Source: Firmicutes bacterium UBA4981 (GTDB lineage: Bacteria > Bacillota > SHA-98 > UBA4971). Taken from it: a DNA stretch of 42,970 nucleotides. The notes under the pieces are model-generated. The model searched no databases, had not been told where the DNA came from, and saw nothing but the letters and a program-made list of their open reading frames with translations. Positions 7,296-15,217 of this stretch are shown one piece after another. Location: the NCBI GenBank assembly GCA_002398515.1, contig DGZL01000138.1, positions 12,302 through 55,271 of the forward strand, written 5' to 3'. Every line of letters begins with the position of its first letter. The stretch's first letter is position 1. The position numbers and the translations under genes are program-made.

Positions 7296-7841
7296 TTGGA
7301 TTGTCATGAACTGTCAGAGACGAAGGTAAAGTCAAATACGGTCTATCAAGGGAAGATGATAAACCTCCGCGTGGATCAGGTAAGACTACCGTCAGGGAGG
7401 ACAAGCTCCAGAGAAGTAGTGGAACATCCTGGGAGTGTAGGTATCATACCTATTGACAAGGACGGGAACGCAATACTAATAAGGCAGTTCAGATATGCAG
7501 TAGGTGAAGTCTTGTGGGAAATTCCCGCAGGAAAGTTGGATCCCGGAGAAAGCCCGAAAGATTGCGCAATGCGTGAACTTGAGGAAGAAACCTCCTATCT
7601 GGCTGGGCGCCTCGAGAAAATCGTATCTTTCTACACTTCACCGGGTTTTTCCAGTGAAATGCTGCATTTGTTCATTGGGACGGATCTTATCCCCGGAACC
7701 GGCCAACCTGACGATGACGAAAACATAGAGACATATCGTCTGTCGCGTGAGGCTGTTGAGACAATGATAGAAAACGGCGAAATTCGTGACGCCAAGACAC
7801 TTCTGGGACTGGCAACGGTCATTTCGAGGGGGCTTTTCTAG
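7296..7841 (+). CDS. nudF: ADP-ribose pyrophosphatase (Nudix hydrolase, NudF-like)
   Basis: A 181-residue Nudix hydrolase that would cleave ADP-ribose to AMP and ribose 5-phosphate. The family's front half is clear (VYQGKMINLRVDQVRLPSG, REVVEHPGSVGIIPI, ILIRQFRYAVGEVLWEIPAGKLDPGE). The Nudix box runs GKLDPGE-x7-RELEEET, with the metal-binding Glu residues intact, but the usual Gly after EEx is Ser (RELEEETSYL). YTSPGFSSE, the ADP-ribose-specific loop, follows. I chose TTG 7296 because AGGAGGG sits 7 nt upstream; an in-frame ATG at 7278 overlaps that site. It abuts the next gene directly. A GATAAT at 7201 might be part of its promoter, without a good -35. Confidence 0.88.
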   Translation: MDCHELSETKVKSNTVYQGKMINLRVDQVRLPSGRTSSREVVEHPGSVGIIPIDKDGNAILIRQFRYAVGEVLWEIPAGKLDPGESPKDCAMRELEEETSYLAGRLEKIVSFYTSPGFSSEMLHLFIGTDLIPGTGQPDDDENIETYRLSREAVETMIENGEIRDAKTLLGLATVISRGLF

Positions 7842-9035
7842 TTGACTGAGTTTTACGTTGACTTGCATGTCCACATAGGTTGTGACAGCCTGGGACGTCC
7901 GATTAAAGTATCAGGATCAAGAAAACTAACCTTTGAGAACATAGCCAAGGAATGCTTTTACAGAAAAGGCGTGGATATTGTCGGAATTGTGGACGCAGCA
8001 GCTCCGGGAGTAATCCGTGACATAGAGAATCTTCTTAATTCAGGGGAAATGATTGAGATTCCAGGCGGCGGAATCGGGTATAAAGATCGCGTTGTCATCC
8101 TCTTAGCTTCCGAGGTAGAGACCTCAGAGGAACATAGAGGACACTCCCATCACTTGATTCTCCTTAGGACTCTTGACACAGCGAAAGCGTTTTCTCGCAG
8201 CCTCCGAAGGTGTGTCTCTAATGTATTCTTCAGTACGCCTGTATGCGCAATGCCTGCCAGGGATCTCTACATGATGGCAATGGATGCGGGGGCAACTCCC
8301 TTTCCTGCCCACGCCTTTTCGCCGCATAAGAGTATCTATGGAAACTGCGTGAGAAGGCTTGATGACGCGTTTCCCGATGACATTTTGGATTCTCTTCTTG
8401 CGATAGAGTTAGGCCTTTCTGCTGATACGGATCTGGCTGATACCATCTCTGAACTGGGGCAGTACACGTTTCTTTCTAATTCCGACGCTCATTCACTGCC
8501 GAAGATCGGGCGGGAATACAATGTTATGCTTCTGGAAAGTGCGTCATTTGATGAGACCATAAAAGCGCTGGCGCGCAAAGACGGTAGACGGGTAGTAGCT
8601 AACTATGGATTGGATCCGAAGCTTGGGAAGTACCACAGGACCTACTGCCCTGTGTGCGACAGGACCTTCCAAAAGGAGACACCCCCTGTTCTCCGGTGTC
8701 CTGAATGTAACAGCACATCTGTTGTAAGAGGAGTCCTCGACAGAATTGCGGATATCCAAGATTATCCTGTTCCGGAACATCCCGTGCATAGGCCTTCGTA
8801 TCGGTACCAGATTCCTTTGGAATTCGTGCCCGGGATAGGCCCCAAGTCCATAGACAAGTTGATCTCCCGGTTCGGAAGTGAAATGTCGGTTCTTCACACC
8901 GCACGAGAAGAGGAGTTGGCAGAGGTGGTAGGAAGGAAGGCAGCCCACCTAATAATTGAGGCACGTGAAGGAATGCTCCCTCTTGTTGCAGGAGGAGGAG
9001 GACATTATGGCAAGGCTCTCATAGAGAACAGTTGA
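7842..9035 (+). CDS. Endonuclease-Q-like PHP-domain protein with zinc ribbon
   Basis: 397 residues. The N-terminal PHP metallo-phosphoesterase domain shows the expected metal ligands: DLHVHIGCD, SEVETSEEHRGHSHHL, FPAHAFSPHKSIYG and SNSDAHSLPKIG. A zinc ribbon follows (CPVCDRTF near residue 268, RCPECNST near 286), then a helix-hairpin-helix-like C-terminal part (FVPGIGPKSIDKLISRFGSEMSVL). This layout matches endonuclease Q (COG1379), which cuts DNA 5' of deaminated bases such as uracil and hypoxanthine; B. subtilis carries a relative (YqxK) near nudF. The TTG start immediately follows the nudF stop, with GAGGGGGC about 9 nt upstream. Enzymatic specificity is inferred from the family. Confidence 0.75.
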   Translation: MTEFYVDLHVHIGCDSLGRPIKVSGSRKLTFENIAKECFYRKGVDIVGIVDAAAPGVIRDIENLLNSGEMIEIPGGGIGYKDRVVILLASEVETSEEHRGHSHHLILLRTLDTAKAFSRSLRRCVSNVFFSTPVCAMPARDLYMMAMDAGATPFPAHAFSPHKSIYGNCVRRLDDAFPDDILDSLLAIELGLSADTDLADTISELGQYTFLSNSDAHSLPKIGREYNVMLLESASFDETIKALARKDGRRVVANYGLDPKLGKYHRTYCPVCDRTFQKETPPVLRCPECNSTSVVRGVLDRIADIQDYPVPEHPVHRPSYRYQIPLEFVPGIGPKSIDKLISRFGSEMSVLHTAREEELAEVVGRKAAHLIIEAREGMLPLVAGGGGHYGKALIENS

Positions 9036-9059
9036 GAGGTTTTGGTTCCGGAACTGCAC

Positions 9060-9088
9060 GCATAACACTTATAAAATGGACATACATA
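9060..9088 (+). promoter_or_regulatory. Sigma-E-type promoter for spoIIM
   Basis: -35 GCATAAC (9060-9066), 14-bp spacer, -10 CATACATA (9081-9088). Against ZHATAXX-N14-CATACAHT this matches 6/7 and 7/8 with exact spacing. spoIIM is a sigma-E mother-cell gene in B. subtilis, so site and gene agree. Two Shine-Dalgarno-like stretches follow (AAAGGAGGTG at 9091 and GGAGGAGGGG at 9106); only the second is correctly placed for ATG 9120. Confidence 0.65.
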
Positions 9089-9119
9089 TGAAAGGAGGTG
9101 GTTTGGAGGAGGGGCGGCG

Positions 9120-9758
9120 ATGCCTTCAAAAACAGGGTCGGCTCAAGTGTTCAGTGACTATATGAGGAAACACATGCCCACATATGCAATTGTCATTGTC
9201 ATGCTGCTGATGGGGGTCATCTTCGGCGCGCTGGCCGCAAAAATCCTCCCGGAAAGTCAGAAGTCCGCACTGGCCCAGGATCTCACAGTCTTTTTTCGCG
9301 CCTTCGGCGACACAATGCAAGTGTCTGCTGTTTCCGCCTCGCGACAGGGTTTCTACAGCAATCTCAAGACTGTTTTCATCGGGTGGCTCCTAGGCCTTTC
9401 TGTGATAGGCGCCCCGGGAATAGGTATTCTTATGTTCTTGCGAGGCTTCATTATCGGATTTACAGTGGGATTTCTTGTTTTGCAAATGGCTATCAGGGGA
9501 GTACTGCTTGCGTTTGTATCTGTGCTACCTCAGAACCTATTCATAATTCCTGCGCTGATTTTCTCGTTCGAATCCTCGCTTGCATTTGCAAAAACGGTAA
9601 TCGAAGACCGGTTGACGAGTAGTCGAGTGCCTCTCTATCCTCAGTTTCTCCTTTCCTGCATCACACTCATAGGTGCTCTTGCCCTGCTTGGCATTGCCTC
9701 TATTGTTGAAGGCTTCATAACCCCGGTTTTTATAGAGTTGGTTTCCAGACACCTGTAA
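9120..9758 (+). CDS. spoIIM: Stage II sporulation protein M
   Basis: A 212-residue integral membrane protein of the SpoIIM/DUF95 family, part of the SpoIID-IIM-IIP machine that thins septal peptidoglycan and drives engulfment; SpoIIM anchors the complex in the mother-cell membrane. Five hydrophobic segments are visible, at roughly residues 20-42, 82-105, 108-130, 135-155 and 178-205, with the family-typical FFRAFGDTMQV and FLRGFIIGFTVGFL stretches. The length equals other SpoIIM proteins (~212). It is preceded by a sigma-E-type promoter and followed by xerD, as in B. subtilis minus fur. SpoIIP is encoded ~24 kb downstream; SpoIID is not in this window. Confidence 0.92.
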   Translation: MPSKTGSAQVFSDYMRKHMPTYAIVIVMLLMGVIFGALAAKILPESQKSALAQDLTVFFRAFGDTMQVSAVSASRQGFYSNLKTVFIGWLLGLSVIGAPGIGILMFLRGFIIGFTVGFLVLQMAIRGVLLAFVSVLPQNLFIIPALIFSFESSLAFAKTVIEDRLTSSRVPLYPQFLLSCITLIGALALLGIASIVEGFITPVFIELVSRHL

Positions 9759-9787
9759 TTGCAGGCCTCGGAGGGTCATGCTATACT
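9759..9787 (+). promoter_or_regulatory. Sigma-A promoter (extended -10) for xerD-pdp
   Basis: -35 TTGCAG (9759-9764, weak), 17-bp spacer, -10 TATACT (9782-9787) preceded by TGC, an extended -10 element. Lies directly after the spoIIM stop. A small hairpin (ATGGC/GCCAT, 9815-9830) sits in the resulting leader; its role is unknown. Confidence 0.5.
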
Positions 9788-9878
9788 GGTAAAAATAGCT
9801 CATCCTGCAGACTAATGGCTTCTCGGCCATACTTATGATTGTCTTGTGTTTGTGCTGTGCTTTTTGGAGGTAGATGAG

Positions 9879-10772
9879 TTGACCTGGATAGATGAGTTCC
9901 TCGCATATCTTTCTTGTGAGCGAGGCCTTGCCAAAAATACGATAGAGTCATATGGGAGAGATCTCAGTCAGTTTGAGGAATTTGTCAATGATACTTACGG
10001 TATTCAGCTGGAGGATGTGAGTGAAGATATTATTTTGTCGTATGTAAAAGTCATGCGGGATCAAGGAAAAGCAAACTCCAGCATTTCAAGGTCAATCTCT
10101 TCTATCCGGGGGTTCTATGGTTTTACTCACCATGAAGGGCTGATGGAAGACGATCCTGCAACCAACATCTCTTCCCCTAAACAAGAAAAAACCTTACCCC
10201 AAGTCCTGAACGCAGAGGAAGTAACTACTCTCTTGGAAGCCCCGGCAACTCACACCCCGCCCGGTATTCGCGACAAAGCCATGCTGGAAACGATGTACGC
10301 TACCGGGATGCGCGTATCTGAGTTGGTGTCTCTGGATCTCGGGGATATTGACACTCATATGGGTTATGCCAAATGCATTGGCAAAGGGTCTAAAGAGAGG
10401 ATTATCCCTATGGGTGGTGTAGCCTGCCTTTGGGTAGAGACTTATCTTCGGTCAGCAAGGGAAAGGATGCTGCAAGGCAGAAGGGAGAAGGCTCTGTTTG
10501 TGAATTGCCGGGGGAAGAGGCTGACCAGACAGGGGTTCTGGAAAATCATCAAGGGTTACGCGAGGAAATGCGGCATTTCGAAAGACGTAACTCCCCATAT
10601 TCTCCGTCACTGTTTTGCCACACATCTCTTGGAGAACGGCGCAGACCTGCGGTCTGTCCAAGAAATGCTGGGGCATTCAGATATTGCTACTACAGAGATA
10701 TATACTCACCTTACCAAAGGGAAGCTAAAAGAGATCTATGACAGAACCCACCCACGCGCTGGGGGAGAATAG
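9879..10772 (+). CDS. xerD: Site-specific tyrosine recombinase XerD
   Basis: 297 residues, the standard length. With XerC it resolves chromosome dimers at dif. The N-terminal SAM-like core-binding domain spans ~1-90. The catalytic domain has Arg145 (GMRVSEL), His240 and Arg243 (HILRHCFATHL), His266 (LGHSDIATTEIY) and the nucleophile Tyr275. TTG 9879 is chosen because TTGGAGG ends 8 nt upstream and the protein then begins as in other XerD proteins; an in-frame GTG at 9846 would add 11 residues. Synteny (spoIIM-xerD-nucleoside gene-dacF) argues for the housekeeping XerD rather than a phage integrase. Confidence 0.92.
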   Translation: MTWIDEFLAYLSCERGLAKNTIESYGRDLSQFEEFVNDTYGIQLEDVSEDIILSYVKVMRDQGKANSSISRSISSIRGFYGFTHHEGLMEDDPATNISSPKQEKTLPQVLNAEEVTTLLEAPATHTPPGIRDKAMLETMYATGMRVSELVSLDLGDIDTHMGYAKCIGKGSKERIIPMGGVACLWVETYLRSARERMLQGRREKALFVNCRGKRLTRQGFWKIIKGYARKCGISKDVTPHILRHCFATHLLENGADLRSVQEMLGHSDIATTEIYTHLTKGKLKEIYDRTHPRAGGE

Positions 10773-10785
10773 GAGAGGGGTCGAC

Positions 10786-12096
10786 GTGAGAGTCTATGAC
10801 ATTATCTTGAAGAAGCGACGTGGCCATGAGTTGTCTGGGGACGAAATCAACTCGATGATTGACGGGTATACAGCAGGCGACATTCCCGACTATCAAATGT
10901 CCGCTTTTCTAATGGCCGTATTCTTTCGGGGAATGAGCGTACAAGAAACGTGTGACCTGACGATGGCAATGGCTCACTCAGGGGAAACCGTAGATCTTTC
11001 TCGTATTCACGGAGTCAAAGTCGATAAGCATAGCACAGGCGGAGTGGGAGATAAGACTACCCTGGTTCTTGCACCGCTTGTGGCCTCTTTGGGGGTTCCT
11101 GTAGCAAAGATGTCAGGCCGAGGGTTAGGCCATACCGGCGGTACCCTGGATAAACTGGAATCCATCCCCGGCTTTCGAGTTGACCTGTCCAAGGATGAGT
11201 TTATGGAAGCTGTGAATGAAACAGGAATTGCCGTGGTCGGGCAGACCGCTTCTATTGCTCCTGCTGACAAGAAGCTCTACGCGCTTCGGGATGTGACTGC
11301 TACGGTAGACAGCATACCGTTAATAGCCGGTAGTATATGTAGCAAGAAACTGGCTTGTGGGGCAGATGCCATTGTTTTTGATGTGAAGACCGGCAGAGGC
11401 GCGTTTATGAAATCTGAAGATGATGCCTTACGCCTGGCCCGATTGATGGTGGATATTGTAAGAGGGGCAGGGAGGATGGGCGCAGCTGTAGTCAGTGACA
11501 TGAATCAGCCTTTAGGATGCGCAGTGGGCAATTCCCTTGAAGTCATGGAGGCCATTGATACCCTGCGAGGGGAAGGGCCGGAAGATCTCCGAGAGCTGTG
11601 CTTATCCTTAGGGTCGATCATGCTTGTTCTGGGGGGCAAGGCCAAAAGCGCTGAGCAGGCTAGGCCAAACCTGATAAATGCCTTGGAGACCGGTGCTGCT
11701 TTAAGTAAGTTCGCTGACCTTGTATCCGCTCAAGGCGGTGATGTGAAGGTCCTTGACGCTCCGGATACCGTTCTCCCGTCTGCCAGGTGCCTGGAGGCGG
11801 TTCCAAGCGCTCGGTCAGGCTACATAAGCGAAATCGATGCAGAGAAGATTGGAGTGGCTTCTATGATCCTGGGCGCCGGACGCAGAACAAAAGACGACAC
11901 AATAGACCCTGCAGCCGGCATAATAATCCTAAAGAAAATCGGAGACAGGGTGGAGCAGGGTGAACCTTTGGTAATGCTCCATACGAATGATTGGGATACA
12001 CTTGAGCCTGCTGCTCAGCTCGTGATGTCATCATATGAAGTGTCCCGGGATAAGCCAGGTGTCCCAGAGCTTATCAGATACGTCATACAGGGCTGA
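10786..12096 (+). CDS. pdp: Pyrimidine-nucleoside phosphorylase
   Basis: 436 residues (B. subtilis Pdp is 433). It cleaves uridine, thymidine and deoxyuridine with phosphate. Recognisable stretches in order: YDIILKKRRGHELS, GYTAGDIPDYQMSAFLMAVFFRGM, KVDKHSTGGVGDKTTLVLAPLVA, KMSGRGLGHTGGTLDKLE, PADKKLYALRDVTATVDSIPLIA, KTGRGAFM and the C-terminal biotinyl-like domain. GTG 10786 is preferred, with GAGAGGGG just upstream and the family's normal N-terminus; an ATG at 10738 would overlap xerD. B. subtilis has deoB and punA between xerD and dacF; here a single pyrimidine phosphorylase fills that slot, 13 bp after xerD. Confidence 0.93.
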   Translation: MRVYDIILKKRRGHELSGDEINSMIDGYTAGDIPDYQMSAFLMAVFFRGMSVQETCDLTMAMAHSGETVDLSRIHGVKVDKHSTGGVGDKTTLVLAPLVASLGVPVAKMSGRGLGHTGGTLDKLESIPGFRVDLSKDEFMEAVNETGIAVVGQTASIAPADKKLYALRDVTATVDSIPLIAGSICSKKLACGADAIVFDVKTGRGAFMKSEDDALRLARLMVDIVRGAGRMGAAVVSDMNQPLGCAVGNSLEVMEAIDTLRGEGPEDLRELCLSLGSIMLVLGGKAKSAEQARPNLINALETGAALSKFADLVSAQGGDVKVLDAPDTVLPSARCLEAVPSARSGYISEIDAEKIGVASMILGAGRRTKDDTIDPAAGIIILKKIGDRVEQGEPLVMLHTNDWDTLEPAAQLVMSSYEVSRDKPGVPELIRYVIQG

Positions 12097-12130
12097 GGAA
12101 GCAGCTTCAACCCTTGTCAGACTCCCTTTT

Positions 12131-12165
12131 TCACGCGGGTGGGGTATATCGCTCCACCCGCGTGA
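12131..12165 (+). repeat. Perfect inverted repeat between pdp and dacF
   Basis: Two 12-bp arms (12131-12142 and 12154-12165) are exact inverted copies around an 11-bp centre, giving a GC-rich stem. The + strand has a T-run before the stem and none after it, so it does not look like a standard intrinsic terminator on either strand. It lies 56 nt before the preferred dacF start and could be an mRNA hairpin or an operator. Confidence 0.75.
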
Positions 12166-12221
12166 ATATGTACGTGTACAGATGTGAATCTAGTGCGTGC
12201 TATGACAGGGAGGAAGTAAAA

Positions 12222-13433
12222 GTGGGCAAGAGAAGTGTCGTAGCAAGGACATTCCTTGCCGGCATCAACGTCATTCTGACTGTCGCGTTGCTTATCGCCG
12301 GAGGGCATGGACCGGCGTGGGTAGAGGCACAGCAGCTTTCTGCGGCTCCGAGCATTCCTATTTCTGCTGAGTCAGCCTTGCTTATGGAGTCGACTTCGGG
12401 AAAGATCCTCTTTGAGAAAAACCCGGACAAACCGCTCCCTCCTGCCAGTATTACAAAGATTATGACAATGCTCCTGGTTATGGAAAAAATAGACCAGGGT
12501 AAAGCCGGCTTCAGTGATATGGTGGTTGCCAGCGAGAGAGCGATGAGAATGGGAGGCTCTCAAATCTGGTTGGAAGTCGGGGAAGAAATGTCCTTAGAGG
12601 ACCTTATGAAGTCTATTGCCATTGTTTCGGCAAATGATGCCAGCGTCGCAGTGGCAGAGCATATTGCCGGCAGTGAAGAAGCCTTTGTGGACATGATGAA
12701 TGAGCGCGGACAGGAACTGGGAATGACAGGAACTAATTTCGTCAACGCCTCAGGTTTGCCTGACCCGAATCACTATTCGACTGCAAGGGATATCGCCCTT
12801 ATGTCTAGGGCATTACTGCGTTATCCGAAGGTGCATGAATGGTTTACCACTTGGATCGACTATGTCCGTGACGGGAAAAACATCCTTGTGAACACAAACC
12901 GTCTCATAAAATCGCATGAAGGTGTTGACGGGCTTAAGACGGGTTTCACTGAAGAAGCAGGCTATTGTCTCGCAGCGACTGCAAAGAAAGGCAGTCTGAG
13001 ATTAATTTCGATCGTGCTTAAGATCTCTGACTCAACCACACGCTTCAATGAAGCGTCAGCCCTTCTCGACCTTGGATTCAGGCACTTTACCGGGGTTGAG
13101 TTGGCAAGAGAAGGTGAAGTTATTGATGCAGTGGAGGTCACTCGAGGAGTAATGGATCACGTGGATGCAATTTGCCTGGATCCGTTGGTTGCGGTCGTGC
13201 CCAGGGGAGAAGAAGATAAGGTAAAAAGCGAGATAGTGCTGGCGAAAAAGGTTGACGCGCCTGTGGCAAAGGGTCAGAAGATCGGCGAAATGCTTGCCCT
13301 GACTGAAGATGGTTCAATCATAAGCAGGATTGCCCTGGTAGCTTCAGAAGACGTAAAGAGCGGCAACATCCTCACGGTAGTGTTTCGCATCTCCCGGAAC
13401 CTGCTCCGCGCTTTGTTTAGGACGAATCGATAA
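12222..13433 (+). CDS. dacF: D-alanyl-D-alanine carboxypeptidase, DacF type
   Basis: A 403-residue serine-type (PBP5-like) DD-carboxypeptidase that trims pentapeptide stems of peptidoglycan; DacF acts on the spore cortex. Signal peptide of ~36 residues (hydrophobic 11-27, ending near VEAQQ). The S11 catalytic motifs are SxxK at Ser76-Lys79 (PASITK), SAN (VSANDAS) and KTG (GLKTGFTEEAG), followed by a PBP5-associated C-terminal beta domain and an amphipathic end (ISRNLLRALFRTNR) likely to bind membrane. GTG 12222 is preferred, with AGGGAGG 8 nt upstream; the same frame extends up to 12114. A weak sigma-G-like pair lies upstream (12174 and 12196, two mismatches). An intrinsic terminator follows. 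Confidence 0.9.
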   Translation: MGKRSVVARTFLAGINVILTVALLIAGGHGPAWVEAQQLSAAPSIPISAESALLMESTSGKILFEKNPDKPLPPASITKIMTMLLVMEKIDQGKAGFSDMVVASERAMRMGGSQIWLEVGEEMSLEDLMKSIAIVSANDASVAVAEHIAGSEEAFVDMMNERGQELGMTGTNFVNASGLPDPNHYSTARDIALMSRALLRYPKVHEWFTTWIDYVRDGKNILVNTNRLIKSHEGVDGLKTGFTEEAGYCLAATAKKGSLRLISIVLKISDSTTRFNEASALLDLGFRHFTGVELAREGEVIDAVEVTRGVMDHVDAICLDPLVAVVPRGEEDKVKSEIVLAKKVDAPVAKGQKIGEMLALTEDGSIISRIALVASEDVKSGNILTVVFRISRNLLRALFRTNR

Positions 13434-13458
13434 TAGGTATCTGAATTCGTGTCTTTCC

Positions 13459-13486
13459 ACAGCCCTCTAGGGCTGTTTTTCTTTTT
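13459..13486 (+). terminator. Rho-independent terminator after dacF
   Basis: Stem ACAGCCC / GGGCTGT (13459-13465, 13470-13476) with loop TCTA, followed by TTTTTCTTTTT. It separates dacF from the spoIIA operon, which has its own promoter just downstream. Confidence 0.9.
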
Positions 13487-13497
13487 CGTAAGTCTTG

Positions 13498-13526
13498 GAA
13501 GGACTAATTAAGGGGCCGGAGAATAG
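13498..13526 (+). promoter_or_regulatory. Sigma-H-type promoter for the spoIIA operon
   Basis: -35 region GAAGGACTA (13498-13506), 11-bp spacer, -10 region GGAGAATAG (13518-13526). The B. subtilis sigma-H consensus RNAGGAWWW-N11/12-RNNGAATWW is met at nearly all positions (one C at a W position, one G at the end). The spoIIA operon is sigma-H dependent in Bacillus. The start codon of spoIIAA follows 33 nt later with AGGAGG between. Confidence 0.6.
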
Positions 13527-13559
13527 GAATGAGACGGGAAAACAGGAGGAGGATTGTGA

Positions 13560-13907
13560 ATGAAGATTGACGTCAGGGTCATTGGCCGTGTTCTGGTTGT
13601 CGGTATCTTCGGGGAGCTTGACTTGAATACGGCACCGAGCTTCCGTGACGCAGTTGAAGAGCAGCTCGACTCGAATCCTGATATAAATGACATCCTTCTT
13701 ATAATGCGTGATGTTACTTTCATTGACAGCTCAGGGTTGGGAGTGATTCTAGGCAGGTACAAAAGGCAGAGACCCCATGGTGGGAATGTCATAGTAGCGG
13801 CCCCCTCGCCGCAAGCGCGAAAAGCCCTGGAGTTATCGGGCTTGGCAGGCATCATACCTATTTGCGACACCGAAGATGAGGCCTGGGCCAAGGCTGTGGG
13901 GGTGTAA
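13560..13907 (+). CDS. spoIIAA: Anti-sigma-F factor antagonist
   Basis: A 115-residue STAS-domain protein. Dephosphorylated SpoIIAA binds SpoIIAB and frees sigma-F in the forespore. The regulatory serine is Ser58 in FIDSSGLGVILGRYK, the same residue number as in B. subtilis, where SpoIIAB phosphorylates it. FGELDLNTAPSFR near the N-terminus is the other conserved STAS segment. The ATG at 13560 follows AGGAGGATT. First gene of the spoIIAA-spoIIAB-sigF operon, 4 bp before spoIIAB. Confidence 0.94.
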   Translation: MKIDVRVIGRVLVVGIFGELDLNTAPSFRDAVEEQLDSNPDINDILLIMRDVTFIDSSGLGVILGRYKRQRPHGGNVIVAAPSPQARKALELSGLAGIIPICDTEDEAWAKAVGV

Positions 13908-13911
13908 CGTT

Positions 13912-14364
13912 ATGAGCATAAAAAACTATGTAACCCTGGAATTTCCTGCGGTTCCCGAGAACGTGGAATTTGCCAGAACGGCGGTTGCGTGTTTTGCGTC
14001 GCAAATCAACTCATTTACTTTAGAGGAAATCGACGATATCAAATTGGTAGTGTCAGAAGCGATATCCAACACCGTGCTCCACAGTTACGGTGTTTCCGGA
14101 GGTATTGTCCGGCTGTCTGCAGTGAGAAACGATGACACGCTTTGTGTCACAATCGAAGACTTCGGGAAGGGCATAGCCGACGTGGAACAGGCAAAGGAGC
14201 CGGCTTTTACCACGGACCCGGATAGGATGGGTATGGGGTTCACGATAATGGAAGCGTTATCAGATGAGCTCCGTGTGTCTTCCGTCCCAGGAGAAGGGGT
14301 TAAGGTTGAGATAAGAAAGTCACCTCATGGGACGGCGAAGGACAGTGATGAACCGGAGGTTTGA
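13912..14364 (+). CDS. spoIIAB: Anti-sigma-F factor / serine kinase
   Basis: A 150-residue GHKL-family kinase that holds sigma-F inactive and phosphorylates SpoIIAA. The N box is SEAISNTVLHSYG (Glu49, Asn53), the G1 box IEDFGKGI, and the G2 box MGMGFTIMEALSDEL. ATG 13912 gives the normal N-terminus; the frame extends further upstream but would overlap spoIIAA. The last 17 bp overlap sigF, so their translation is probably coupled, keeping anti-sigma and sigma factor balanced. Confidence 0.94.
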   Translation: MSIKNYVTLEFPAVPENVEFARTAVACFASQINSFTLEEIDDIKLVVSEAISNTVLHSYGVSGGIVRLSAVRNDDTLCVTIEDFGKGIADVEQAKEPAFTTDPDRMGMGFTIMEALSDELRVSSVPGEGVKVEIRKSPHGTAKDSDEPEV

Positions 14365-15112
14365 TCAAATTCGATTTCCTGCTCTGCCCCTCCTCACCAA
14401 TGAAGAGGTGCATGAGCTAAAAAAACGGATTCGTGCCGGGGATGGAGATGCCCGCGAAGAATTGGTCTCGCGAAATCTACGCCTGGTAATGAGTTTAGTA
14501 AACAGGTTTTCCCTTGAAGCAGATGAGAAGGAAGACTTATTCCAGGTAGGATGTATCGGACTTCTGAGAGCAGCTGACCGATTTGACGAATCATGCGGGA
14601 CTCGCTTCTCTACGTATGCTGTGCCGGTTATCCTCGGGACAATTCGGGAACATCTTCGTTCCTCAGGGCAGCTCAAGATTGGAAGAACACTCCGGGACAG
14701 AGCTGTCAGAGTCGAAGAAGTATTACGTATTCTAAGGGCCGAATTAGGGCGAGAGCCCGGCATTGATGAAATTGCCGGGAAATGCGGACTGCGTAACGAA
14801 GAAATAGTTGAGGCCCAAGATGTCCTGAGGCCTATGGTGTCTCTTTCCGAATCTCTCTCCTCCGACGATTCCCTCCACATTGAAGACAGAATTGCCTCCC
14901 TTTCCTTTGCGGACGACCAAATAGAGTCGATTGCACTTCAGCAAGCTATGACGCTCTTGAATCCCACAGAACGAGCGATAATAGAGATGAGGTTTTTCCA
15001 TGAGTTAAAGCAGATGCAGGTCGCTGAACGACTTGGCATTTCCCAGCCGCAAGTCAGCAAGATTGAGAAAAGCGCGCTGAAACGCTTGCGACAGGAACTG
15101 GATGCCGTGTAA
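14348..15112 (+). CDS. sigF: RNA polymerase sigma factor sigma-F
   Basis: A 254-residue sigma-70 family factor that directs early forespore transcription. Region 2 is visible as LVSRNLRLVMSLVNRF, EDLFQVGCIGLLRAADRFDESCGTRFSTYAVPVILGTIREHLR, region 3 as GREPGIDEIAGKCGL, and region 4 as LNPTERAIIEMRFFHELKQMQVAERLGISQPQVSKIEKSALKRLR. Length and operon position match SpoIIAC/SigF rather than SigG. ATG 14348 has AAGGA 6 nt upstream. The frame opens at 14327, but that start lacks a good ribosome site. Confidence 0.94.
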   Translation: MNRRFDQIRFPALPLLTNEEVHELKKRIRAGDGDAREELVSRNLRLVMSLVNRFSLEADEKEDLFQVGCIGLLRAADRFDESCGTRFSTYAVPVILGTIREHLRSSGQLKIGRTLRDRAVRVEEVLRILRAELGREPGIDEIAGKCGLRNEEIVEAQDVLRPMVSLSESLSSDDSLHIEDRIASLSFADDQIESIALQQAMTLLNPTERAIIEMRFFHELKQMQVAERLGISQPQVSKIEKSALKRLRQELDAV

Positions 15113-15217
15113 CAGCTAATATAGTCTTTTCCCACATCTTCAAGTGTCCTATCCCTATCCCTCGCATGTTCCTCAAGCAATCATGCTTCAAACAGTCACA
15201 CGCGTTAGATCTCAGGA

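Noticed and set aside
7055..7309. 84-residue + strand frame between the mciZ-like gene and nudF
   Set aside because: It lacks a placed ribosome site, overlaps the divergent promoters and the nudF start, and has no recognisable protein pattern.
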